The notes beneath the pieces were generated by a model. That model was given only the letters and a program-made list of their open reading frames with translations. It was not told the DNA's origin and did not search any database. A program made the position numbers and the translations under genes. Below, piece after piece: positions 1 to 7,191 of a DNA stretch of 9,537 bases (the stretch's first letter is position 1; the number at the start of each line of letters is the position of its first letter). Source of the DNA: Candidatus Rhabdochlamydia sp. (GTDB taxonomy: Bacteria; Chlamydiota; Chlamydiia; Chlamydiales; Rhabdochlamydiaceae). The DNA lies in the NCBI GenBank assembly GCA_030044075.1, contig JASHWM010000124.1, positions 1-9,537 on the forward strand. The letters are read 5' to 3'.

Positions 1-711
<711 letters not shown>

Positions 712-1365
712 ATGAGTACGGTTAGTATTTCTGAAACGGTCCATGGAATGTTTTCCACTGCTCCCATGAGCGAGGTTGTCGACCAGGCAATGCTGGAAAA
801 AAGCTTCCGCAAGTATGAGAAGATTGGGAATTTCTGCGGGTACCTGCCTGTTGTTTCAAGTATTACAGGGGGCATCATTCGAAGCCTGCTTGGGATGGCG
901 CAAGCGGTCTCATTTTTTGTAGCCAGCGTTTTCAAGGGAATTGGCTCTTTATTTGTAAAAGATGCATCTGTCAAGGAGCAAATGCGAAAAGACGCTTACA
1001 TCTGTTTAATTTATGCAGGGCACGGGATTGCAAACATGGTCCGTGGAGCCATTGAAGCGGCATGGCCGGTCAGCCTCTTGCTCCTCATCTATGACTTTGC
1101 AGGGTTCCGCCTCCGTTATCCTACAGAATCAAACGAAATTTACCAAATTGCCCAACGTGTGCAGGATACCCTTGTTGGCCAACTGCCGTTTGATCCCACA
1201 ACAGGCGTTGCCGGAGCAGCTTTTAACATGGTCGCAGGAACAGCAACTCCTCCGCCAGGATATATGTCACCTCAACAAGGCTATATGACTCCCCCGCCAG
1301 GCTATGTGTCACCTCCGCCTGTCTATACATCCCCAACAGGATCCAACGACCAGCTAGTTAATTAA
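712..1365 (+). CDS. Hydrophobic protein with PPxY heptad-repeat tail (candidate host-facing protein)
   Basis: A 217-residue protein of no family I can name. Residues 1-30 are polar. Residues 31-136 form a domain shared with the next gene, with one hydrophobic block at about 45-82 and another at about 95-130, separated by a charged stretch (VKDASVKEQMRKD). Domain signatures are CGYLPVVSSI (42-51) and YAGHGIANMVR (101-111). A linker (137-178) leads to a proline/tyrosine tail: four 7-residue units at 179-206 of pattern [ST]-P-[PQ]-[PQ]-[GV]-Y-x, giving three PPxY motifs (P181-Y184, P195-Y198, P202-Y205). I see no cleavable signal peptide. AAAGG at 702-706 supports the start, and a terminator at 1400-1437 ends the unit. 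The two hydrophobic blocks around a short charged turn recall chlamydial inclusion-membrane proteins, but that is inference. It could also be an ordinary inner-membrane protein. Reality of the gene is supported by the paralog, ribosome-binding site and terminator. Confidence 0.88.
   Translation: MSTVSISETVHGMFSTAPMSEVVDQAMLEKSFRKYEKIGNFCGYLPVVSSITGGIIRSLLGMAQAVSFFVASVFKGIGSLFVKDASVKEQMRKDAYICLIYAGHGIANMVRGAIEAAWPVSLLLLIYDFAGFRLRYPTESNEIYQIAQRVQDTLVGQLPFDPTTGVAGAAFNMVAGTATPPPGYMSPQQGYMTPPPGYVSPPPVYTSPTGSNDQLVN
1249..1332 (+). repeat. Four tandem 21-bp coding repeats (PPxY heptads)
   Basis: Four in-frame 21-bp units start at 1249, 1270, 1291 and 1312. Each encodes Pro-x-x-x-Tyr plus two residues, the last being Ser or Thr. 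Units 1 and 3 are closest at DNA level, unit 2 replaces two proline codons with CAA CAA, and unit 4 has diverged (Val for Gly). Synonymous differences (CCT/CCC, CCA/CCT, GGA/GGC, TCA/ACT/TCC) show the repeat is not freshly duplicated, while the amino-acid pattern is retained. Confidence 0.9.
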
Positions 1366-1399
1366 ATATTTTAGTTTGTTGTAAGAGAATTTTTTAATT

Positions 1400-1437
1400 A
1401 AAACAGCCCAGTGACTTAACGACTGGGCTGTTTTTTT
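1400..1437 (+). terminator. Rho-independent terminator after the PPxY-tail gene
   Basis: A perfect 13-bp inverted repeat (1400-1412 pairs with 1422-1434, core ACAGCCCAGT/ACTGGGCTGT) encloses a 9-base loop and runs into a T tract ending at 1437. It lies 35 bp after the TAA of the first small gene and 80 bp before the next ATG, so the two paralogs are probably transcribed separately. Confidence 0.93.
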
Positions 1438-1516
1438 ATATTAAAATTTCTAGTCGTTTTTATAATAATATGATAAAATTTACTATCTTATAATAATAAA
1501 AACGGGAGAAGTTATT
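1438..1516 (+). promoter_or_regulatory. A+T-rich leader and ribosome-binding site of the second paralog
   Basis: This short A/T-rich leader follows the terminator. It contains two exact TATAAT hexamers (1461-1466 and 1489-1494), either of which could be a -10 box, but neither has a recognisable -35 at normal spacing. GGGAG at 1504-1508, eight bases before the ATG at 1517, is a good ribosome-binding site and fixes the start of the following gene. Confidence 0.5.
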
Positions 1517-1894
1517 ATGGCAGTAAATGCAAGTCAACATTTAGATCAAAATCTTGCTGAGTTTGAAAAAATATTAAATACATGCGGAAAGATTCCTGTC
1601 GTGTCGACCATATCTGCGGTGGTCCGCTTTATGTTCGGAAAGCTGGAAGTTATCGCTTCTTTAGCGGCATCAGCCATTAAATTCATTGCAGCGCAGTTTG
1701 CGCCGGATGCAGACCGTAAAGCATTGCTTGAAGCGGAAGCGGCTATTGCACTAAGTTATGCAAAACACGGTTTTGCAAATATGTTACGCGCTCTGTTTGA
1801 GGTTGTGCCAATTATTAACCTCGCGATGATCGGATACGACCACTTTGCATCCCGCATGGTTTATCTCCACGAAGGAATCCAGTTGCAAGATTAA
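1517..1894 (+). CDS. Small hydrophobic protein, paralog of the PPxY-tail protein
   Basis: A 125-residue protein that aligns almost throughout with residues 31-136 of the gene before it. Both share the FEKI/YEKI lead-in, a CGxxPVVSxI motif (23-32 here), a hydrophobic stretch (about 27-61), a charged turn (APDADRKALLEAEA) and YAKHGFANMLR (81-91), followed by a second hydrophobic stretch ending in YDHFASR. The alignment needs only a single-residue gap. The proline/tyrosine tail is absent: the protein stops about 15 residues after the shared domain. It therefore represents the bare domain. I recognise no enzyme motif and no signal peptide; a membrane or membrane-associated location is likely from composition. 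Its own ribosome-binding site (GGGAG) and its own terminator make it a single-gene unit. The pair probably arose by tandem duplication; which form is ancestral cannot be told from here. Confidence 0.87.
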   Translation: MAVNASQHLDQNLAEFEKILNTCGKIPVVSTISAVVRFMFGKLEVIASLAASAIKFIAAQFAPDADRKALLEAEAAIALSYAKHGFANMLRALFEVVPIINLAMIGYDHFASRMVYLHEGIQLQD

Positions 1895-1914
1895 CTGCCA
1901 TCTTGAAAAAAATC

Positions 1915-1955
1915 AAAAAGCCTTGCCCGGCATCCCCTGGCAGGGCTTTTTTTTT
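1915..1955 (+). terminator. Rho-independent terminator after the second paralog
   Basis: A 13-bp stem (1915-1927 with 1939-1951, one G-U pair) closes an 11-base loop and is followed by a run of T to 1955. It lies 20 bp after the TAA of the 125-aa gene and separates that unit from the transketolase promoter region. Confidence 0.92.
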
Positions 1956-1971
1956 CGTCTGATTTTGGTCA

Positions 1972-2000
1972 TTGAAAAAAAACAGTGATCGCCCCACAAT
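1972..2000 (+). promoter_or_regulatory. Possible sigma-70-type promoter for tkt-hemE
   Basis: TTGAAA at 1972-1977 (five of six matches to the -35 consensus) and CACAAT at 1995-2000 (four of six to the -10) are separated by 17 bases. They lie after the terminator at 1915-1955 and before the tkt ribosome-binding site. Chlamydial major-sigma promoters are often this degenerate, so the call rests mainly on position and spacing. Confidence 0.35.
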
Positions 2001-2019
2001 TTTCCTTTTCTACCAAGTT

Positions 2020-2024
2020 AGGAG
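2020..2024 (+). promoter_or_regulatory. Ribosome-binding site that selects a GTG start for tkt
   Basis: AGGAG lies six bases before the GTG at 2031. The first in-frame ATG (codon 21) has no comparable site, and family conservation (SGHPGLPMG) begins just after residue 28, so the protein must start at the GTG. Confidence 0.8.
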
Positions 2025-2030
2025 CGATTT

Positions 2031-4019
2031 GTGGACCTTGACCTTAAAAAACAACTCTCAAAGATTGCCAATACCATTCGTGAACTTTCCATGGAAGCAG
2101 TGCAAAAGGCGAACTCAGGCCACCCCGGCTTGCCGATGGGGTGTGCTGAGCTTGGCGCCTACTTGTATGGCTGTCTTTTTCGGCATAATCCCAAAAATCC
2201 CCACTGGTTGAACCGAGACCGCTTCGTGCTTTCTGCGGGTCACGGTTCGATGCTCTTATATAGCTGCCTTCATTTGTCAGGATTTGACCTGCCGATGGAC
2301 GAGATCAAACGATTCCGTCAGATCCACTCGAAAACACCCGGACACCCTGAGTACGGGATGACAGTTGGAATAGAGTCCACAACCGGCCCTCTGGGACAAG
2401 GTGTTGCCAACGCTGTAGGCCAGGCCCTTGGGCTTAAACTGCTCGCTGCAAAGTTCAACAGCAAAGAATTCCCCATTTTTACAGGAAAGGTCTATTGCCT
2501 GGCAGGTGACGGGTGCATCATGGAAGGGGTTTCTTCTGAAGCATCTTCGCTGGCGGGGCATTTGCAGCTGGACAACCTTGTCCTATTATATGACTCAAAT
2601 AAAGTATGCCTCGATGGTTTCTTAAGCGAATGCTGCTCTGAAAATACGAAACTGCGCTATGAGGCCTATGGATGGGAGGTCTATGAGATCGACGGCTATG
2701 ATTTTGATGCGATGGACCAGGTGCTCAAGACCATTCAGAAAGAACAAAAAAAACCCTGCCTGATCATCGTCCACACTGTGATCGGCAAAGGATCGCCCAA
2801 CAAGCAGGGGACTTCTAAGGCCCATGGTTCTCCTCTTGGCACAGAAGAAGTCGCGATTGTGAAAAAAAACCTCGACCTCCCCGAAGAGGATTTTTATGTT
2901 CCACAAAGCGCCTACGACTTCTTTGCAGAAAAGAAAAAAGAAGGGGCCGCCCTCGAAGATAGTTGGAATCAAATGGTCCAAAAATGGGCGGCTGCACAAC
3001 CTGATCTGTATCGCGACTTTGAGAAAATGAAAAACAAGGAAGTCCCAGCAGACCTTGAGGCAAAGCTGAGTGCGATCGAGTTGAAAAATCCTCTGGCCGG
3101 AAGAAGCGCTTCCCAAGCTGCCCTCGATCTTCTTGGCGAGCTGCTTCCCCAACTCTATGGCGGCTCTGCAGACTTGTCAGGGTCTGATTGCACAATGATG
3201 AAAAAATTCCCCATTGTGGCCCCTGGGAATTTCAAAGGGCGCAACATGAAATACGGAGTAAGGGAATTTGCGATGGCCGGCGCTGCAGCAGGCCTTGCCC
3301 AGACGCAAATGATCCTCCCATTTGTTGGGACGTTCTTCACCTTTTCTGATTATATGAGGAACGCCATCCGCTTGGCGTCCCTTTCAAAACTTCAAGTGGT
3401 CTACCAGTTCACCCATGATTCGATTTTCCTTGGAGAGGACGGGCCCACACACCAATCGATCGAGCACTTGGCAGCTCTGCGGGCAATGCCATTTTTACAT
3501 GTGATCAGGCCATGCGATGGCAATGAAGTCAAGATGGCGTGGATGGCAGCCCTGAAATATCATGGTCCTACTGCGATCGTCCTTTCAAGGCAGGCCTTGC
3601 CGCAGCTCGAAGAGACAAAGCGGCCCTTTGCTGAAGGCGTCGGCAGGGGAGCCTATATTCTCAAAAAAGAAAGCGGAAAGCCAGATTTTACTCTCTTTGC
3701 AACGGGCTCCGAAGTCTCTCTAGCCCTCGATGTGGCGATATCTCTTGAACGTGTGGGAAAAAAGGTCCGCGTTGTTTCCATGCCTTGCTGGGAATTGTTC
3801 GAACAGCAAAGCGATAGCTACAAAGCGTCAGTTTTAGGAGGCGATATTGGCAAAAGGGTCAGCATCGAAGCTGGCGTCAGCATGGGCTGGCATAAATGGA
3901 TTGGAGTGGACGGCATCGCGATCAGTATCGAACGTTTTGGTGAGTCGGCCCCGCAGGGCGATCTCGCAAATGAGTTTGGCTTTACTGCCGATGCAATCGT
4001 CTCTCGGCTCCTTGTATGA
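2031..4019 (+). CDS. tkt: Transketolase
   Basis: A full-length transketolase (662 residues; family members are about 660). It moves two-carbon units between sugar phosphates in the pentose phosphate pathway using thiamine diphosphate and a divalent metal. Visible landmarks are SGHPGLPMG (29-37) with His31, SAGHGSMLLY (68-77), STTGPLGQG (116-124), the thiamine-diphosphate GDG...N motif (G159-G161 to N190), KAHGSPLG (263-270), the catalytic Glu in GVREFAMA (E412), and the substrate-binding HDSIFLGEDGPTHQ (462-475). The domain order is the usual pyrophosphate-binding, pyrimidine-binding and C-terminal domains. The start is a GTG supported by AGGAG at 2020-2024. Its TGA overlaps the hemE ATG in an ATGA tetranucleotide, so the two are probably translationally coupled and co-transcribed. 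In Chlamydia trachomatis the corresponding gene is annotated tktB and also lies near alaS and hemE. Confidence 0.97.
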   Translation: MDLDLKKQLSKIANTIRELSMEAVQKANSGHPGLPMGCAELGAYLYGCLFRHNPKNPHWLNRDRFVLSAGHGSMLLYSCLHLSGFDLPMDEIKRFRQIHSKTPGHPEYGMTVGIESTTGPLGQGVANAVGQALGLKLLAAKFNSKEFPIFTGKVYCLAGDGCIMEGVSSEASSLAGHLQLDNLVLLYDSNKVCLDGFLSECCSENTKLRYEAYGWEVYEIDGYDFDAMDQVLKTIQKEQKKPCLIIVHTVIGKGSPNKQGTSKAHGSPLGTEEVAIVKKNLDLPEEDFYVPQSAYDFFAEKKKEGAALEDSWNQMVQKWAAAQPDLYRDFEKMKNKEVPADLEAKLSAIELKNPLAGRSASQAALDLLGELLPQLYGGSADLSGSDCTMMKKFPIVAPGNFKGRNMKYGVREFAMAGAAAGLAQTQMILPFVGTFFTFSDYMRNAIRLASLSKLQVVYQFTHDSIFLGEDGPTHQSIEHLAALRAMPFLHVIRPCDGNEVKMAWMAALKYHGPTAIVLSRQALPQLEETKRPFAEGVGRGAYILKKESGKPDFTLFATGSEVSLALDVAISLERVGKKVRVVSMPCWELFEQQSDSYKASVLGGDIGKRVSIEAGVSMGWHKWIGVDGIAISIERFGESAPQGDLANEFGFTADAIVSRLLV

Positions 4020-5080
4020 GCTCCCTTTTTTTAGATGCTCTTCAGTGCCAAAACTTTGACAGGCCCCCTGTTTGGCTGATGCGCCAGGCAGGGCGCTACC
4101 TTCCGGAATATGCCGCTCTTCGGCAAAAACATTCCTTATGGCAGATGTTCCATGAGCCCGAGCTTGCCTGCAGGACGACCCTGATGCCGATCCAGCGTTT
4201 CGGTGTTGATGCAGCAATCCTATTTTCCGATATTTTAGTGATCGTGGAAGCCCTTGGCCTGGAACTTGCTTTTCCTGAAGGGTTCGGCCCCGTTGTTGTT
4301 CCCTGCCTTGAAACTGCTTCAGACGTGGATGCGCTTCCCATGCTTTCTGCTCAAGAAGTGCTCCCTTATGTGAAAAAAACGGTCCATCTCATCAAAGAAA
4401 GCACAAGCGTTCCTCTGATCGGGTTTTGCGGAGGCCCATTCACTGTTGCAAGCTATATGATCGACAGAGAGAACAAAGGGAATTTGCAAAAGACCAAAAC
4501 CTGGATATACCAAGATCCGGAAAGCTTCCATCGCCTCCTGAAAAAAATTACAACAGTGACGATCGAATATTTGGAAATGCAGATAAGCGTGGGCGCCGAT
4601 GCCATACAGATTTTCGATTCCTGGGCGGGTGTGCTCACACGTGATTCTTTTCAGGAATTTTCCTTGCAGTATGTAAAAGAAATTGCTCAGGCCCTAGGAA
4701 AAAGGGTCCCTCTCATTTTTTTCTGCAGGGGATCCGGACTTTTTGCGAAAGAACTCTCTGAAAGCGGGGCAAACGCACTCAGCTTTGATTGGCAGATGGA
4801 CCTTTGTTCCCTGCGAAAGGTCGTCCCTTCGCATATCGCCGTGCAGGGGAACCTGGACCCCCATGTTCTCTTTGGAAGACAAGACGTCCTCAAAAAAGAG
4901 GTCCTTAGGATTTTAAATTCCATGAAGGACGAGCCGGGGTTCATCTTCAACCTCGGACACGGGGTCCTTCCGGAAACTCCAGTCGAAAATGTCGCGCTCC
5001 TTATCGAAACGGTCAAGTCTTACCAGGTAGCGGCAGGGGGCATGGAACAAAGAATCGCTTCCGTATTCCCTCCCGACTGA
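4016..5080 (+). CDS. hemE: Uroporphyrinogen decarboxylase
   Basis: A 354-residue protein that decarboxylates the four acetate side chains of uroporphyrinogen III to give coproporphyrinogen III in the cytoplasm, the first of three late heme steps encoded here. Family marks are RPPVWLMRQAGRYLPEY (16-32) with the substrate-binding arginines R23 and R27, ILFSDILV (68-75) with the catalytic Asp72, FCGGPFTVASYM around 140-150, SWAGVLTRDSF near 203, VQGNLDPHVLFG around 280-290, and GHGVLPETPVENV near 313-325. The start is the ATG of the ATGA overlap with tkt. The conserved part ends near residue 337; the last 17 or so residues (VAAGGMEQRIASVFPPD) are an extra tail encoded entirely opposite the 3' end of hemF, with which it overlaps by 61 bp. 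No terminator is visible between the two convergent genes. Confidence 0.97.
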   Translation: MSSLFLDALQCQNFDRPPVWLMRQAGRYLPEYAALRQKHSLWQMFHEPELACRTTLMPIQRFGVDAAILFSDILVIVEALGLELAFPEGFGPVVVPCLETASDVDALPMLSAQEVLPYVKKTVHLIKESTSVPLIGFCGGPFTVASYMIDRENKGNLQKTKTWIYQDPESFHRLLKKITTVTIEYLEMQISVGADAIQIFDSWAGVLTRDSFQEFSLQYVKEIAQALGKRVPLIFFCRGSGLFAKELSESGANALSFDWQMDLCSLRKVVPSHIAVQGNLDPHVLFGRQDVLKKEVLRILNSMKDEPGFIFNLGHGVLPETPVENVALLIETVKSYQVAAGGMEQRIASVFPPD

Positions 5081-5814
5081 AATCCGAACTTCGTGCCCCG
5101 GTCATAGACCAGGTTGAACTCTACATAGTGCCCCCGCATCTCCAGCTGCTTTTTTTTGTCCTCAGCGCTGTAGGGCTGATGCCTTCTTTTTTCATAGATG
5201 GGCATAATGGTGTCTAGAAAGCTGTTGCCTACGCCCATCCACATGCTGAGGTCTTTAGGATAGTTTCCCGTATTGTAGTCATCAAAAAAAATACCCCCGA
5301 CGCCCCGCTCTTTTTTCCTGTGGGGGATATAAAAATATTCTGCTGCGTGTTTGGAAAATTCCTGGTAAAGGTTCTTGTCAAAGAGGTCCAGGTTTTGCTC
5401 GCATGTCTTGTGAAAGTGGTCTTTGTCTTCCTCATAGTAAAATCCCATGGGGGTGAGGTCGTACCCTCCTCCAAACCAATGCTTGCTCTGCGTCTCAATA
5501 TAGCGGATGTTCATATGGACCGTTGGGGCATGGGGATTGCTCATATGCGTGATGAGGCTGACGCCTGTCGCAAAAAACGGGGAGGCAGACTCGCTCCCTG
5601 GAAACTTGTCTCCATAAATAGCGGAAAAATTGACTGCGGCCTTCTCAAAAACCTCTCCTCGTAAAAGAGCGATCTCTCCTCCGCCCTCTCCTTGATATTT
5701 CCACGGCTTCCTCTCAAATGTCGAGCGCATTTCCAGTGAAGTAAATGCACCTATGATATTTTCTCTTAGATCTTTAATGAAATCAGTCAATTCCTTGTGC
5801 CTCTCTGTGTTCAT
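5020..5814 (-). CDS. hemF: Oxygen-dependent coproporphyrinogen III oxidase, C-terminally short
   Basis: A 264-residue HemF. It oxidatively decarboxylates coproporphyrinogen III to protoporphyrinogen IX using O2, without an iron-sulfur cluster. Signatures are GVSLITHMSNPHAPTVHMNI (84-103), HWFGGGYDLTP (112-122), HRKKERGVGGIFFDDY (165-180) and RGHYVEFNLVYDRGTKFG (227-244). The start is the internal ATG at 5814 because a perfect AGGAGG (reverse of 5821-5826) lies six bases before it; the ATG seven codons upstream has no such site. Oddities: E. coli HemF is about 299 residues and continues some 25 residues after its MPPLVRW, whereas this protein stops right after MPPAATW. The GGRTES-type segment reads GGNTEA, losing a normally conserved Arg. 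I found no HemF-like continuation in the other frames past the stop, which lies inside hemE. The enzyme may still work, or the end may be decaying. Confidence 0.95.
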   Translation of the reverse strand: MNTERHKELTDFIKDLRENIIGAFTSLEMRSTFERKPWKYQGEGGGEIALLRGEVFEKAAVNFSAIYGDKFPGSESASPFFATGVSLITHMSNPHAPTVHMNIRYIETQSKHWFGGGYDLTPMGFYYEEDKDHFHKTCEQNLDLFDKNLYQEFSKHAAEYFYIPHRKKERGVGGIFFDDYNTGNYPKDLSMWMGVGNSFLDTIMPIYEKRRHQPYSAEDKKKQLEMRGHYVEFNLVYDRGTKFGFQSGGNTEAILCSMPPAATW

Positions 5815-6009
5815 AGGGGTCCTCCTGATGGTCATTGCAGATAAGTGTAGCGGGGAGGTCGTTTTTTTAATTGATGTTTTTTTTCTTTTTGTTTTTAAGT
5901 ATTTTAATGTTAATTTTTTAATCTTAATTAATATTTATTAATAAAAATTAGTTGAAATTTAAATTAATTTTGTGGGAATTTAATTATATAAAACTAATAG
6001 GATGTGGAT
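5815..6009. promoter_or_regulatory. A+T-rich divergent gap between hemF and the 393-aa gene
   Basis: This 195-bp gap carries the promoters of two divergent genes. The hemF side holds AGGAGG (reverse of 5821-5826) and is of ordinary composition. From about 5861 the sequence becomes extremely A/T-rich: I count 16 G/C in 140 bases for 5861-6000 (about 11%). On the right, AGGA at 5999-6002 lies seven bases before the ATG at 6010 and favours that start over the in-frame GTG at 6004, which would be only one base away. No clear -35/-10 pair, hairpin or RNA gene is visible. Confidence 0.6.
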
Positions 6010-7191
6010 ATGGCTGCTCCTACGGGCCCTCATATTGGATTATTAATCAAATTAGCAGAGGAGAATCAGGCTGAGTTTGTAAAGGACCCATCCTTATTTG
6101 TCCATAAACTGCATAACCTTGTCGAAATAGGGGCTCTGTCTAAAGCCCAGGAAAAAGAAATTTTAAATATATTTTATGCGCAGGGCGATGTTACAGTCAT
6201 AAAAAGTACCAAAAAGCCAAAGAACGATGAAGAAAGGCGTTTTTTAGAAAATGTCGATCAATTGAAGAACATTGCAAAAGTTCTCCATGACAAGATTCCT
6301 CAGAAAGCGCGTGAAGAGGCCCAAGAGGAGGAGTGGGAACAGGTCGAGACTGATTTTGCGGTAGAAGTCTTTGAAAGTTTAGGAGAGCTTGAAGATTTCC
6401 TCCAGGGAGTGAAAAGAACAATAGATACAGAATTCCTTGTCACGAAAGCCAATATCTCAGGCGATAGGATTATGAGGGGAGTCAGGGCGGAAAGGATCGG
6501 GCTTATCCCTGCCGGCGACTACCTGGACCCGCAAAAATCTGAGGAACTGCCCCTTCAGTTCGAAAAGGATTACATCGATGCTCAAAGGTGCAGCTATTAC
6601 CACGTATATTTTCCTGCTGAAGTTCCCGAAAGGTTAACCCCTGGAAAGACAGTGGGAGAGACGTGCATTGTTCCAAAGACAAGGGAAGATGCCGATAGGG
6701 TCATCAAAGAAGCCGAAAAGCTTGCAGGACCCATAACAATGCAAAGTGCTTATGAAAAAAATAAAATGAGGAACCATATCCTTGCTTTTGTCACCCAGCA
6801 TCCCAGCAATATGATCATCGGCGGGCTTATCATTCAATTAAAAGAAACCCTTGCAAGCGAGATCCTTACAAAGCTCCCCAACCTGGATACTGGTGAATTG
6901 AATTTTATGCTTCAGGATGTCGAATTGCATATCGCCCCTATGCGGGGTGAGGATGGGAGAATTCTCAGGAACCAGTTCCGTGTCTCCTATAAAGCAAAAG
7001 GATCAGCCGAGATGAAGCTGAAAGGTCGATCAGGACTGACAAAAGCGCAAAATCTAAGGCTTGATGAGGTCCTTAGAGATAACGCCCTTGCAAAATTTGA
7101 AGTGGAGTCCAACTTTACTTTTAGCGTCGACGATGCAGGAAACCTCGATGTGCCTGCAAGTGAAATACAAACAAAGTTTCGATTGCTCTAA
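6010..7191 (+). CDS. Unrecognised 393-aa soluble protein
   Basis: I do not recognise the family. The 393-residue product has no signal peptide and no clear membrane segment. The first 95 residues look helical and charged. An acidic stretch follows (about 102-113: EEAQEEEWEQVE). A middle region (about 117-250) includes VRAERIGLIPAGDYLDP (158-174) and QRCSYYHVYFPAEVPERLTP (192-211). The last 100 or so residues (about 296-393) have the alternating pattern of beta strands (LQDVELHIAP, QFRVSYKAK, AKFEVESNFTFSV). Cysteines occur only at 194 and 219. The start at 6010 rests on AGGA at 5999-6002. It sits between hemF and the protoporphyrinogen oxidase gene, adjacent to heme genes, but nothing in the protein points to heme. 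Its A+T-rich leader resembles those of the two small paralogs, suggesting a lineage-specific gene placed in a conserved cluster, possibly a secreted effector. Confidence 0.85.
   Translation: MAAPTGPHIGLLIKLAEENQAEFVKDPSLFVHKLHNLVEIGALSKAQEKEILNIFYAQGDVTVIKSTKKPKNDEERRFLENVDQLKNIAKVLHDKIPQKAREEAQEEEWEQVETDFAVEVFESLGELEDFLQGVKRTIDTEFLVTKANISGDRIMRGVRAERIGLIPAGDYLDPQKSEELPLQFEKDYIDAQRCSYYHVYFPAEVPERLTPGKTVGETCIVPKTREDADRVIKEAEKLAGPITMQSAYEKNKMRNHILAFVTQHPSNMIIGGLIIQLKETLASEILTKLPNLDTGELNFMLQDVELHIAPMRGEDGRILRNQFRVSYKAKGSAEMKLKGRSGLTKAQNLRLDEVLRDNALAKFEVESNFTFSVDDAGNLDVPASEIQTKFRLL

Noticed and set aside
2622..3152. Minus-strand 176-codon open frame inside tkt
   Set aside because: It is a shadow of the transketolase reading frame; the plus strand carries all the conserved motifs here.
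5320..5664. Plus-strand open frame of 114 codons with a strongly hydrophobic start
   Set aside because: It is the antisense of well-conserved hemF codons, has no ribosome-binding site, and its hydrophobicity comes from the complement of Lys/Asp/Glu/Phe-rich codons.
5753..5941. Plus-strand 62-codon hydrophobic open frame across the hemF start
   Set aside because: Half is antisense to hemF and half lies in the A+T-rich leader, where Phe/Leu/Ile codons are automatic. No Shine-Dalgarno sequence precedes it.
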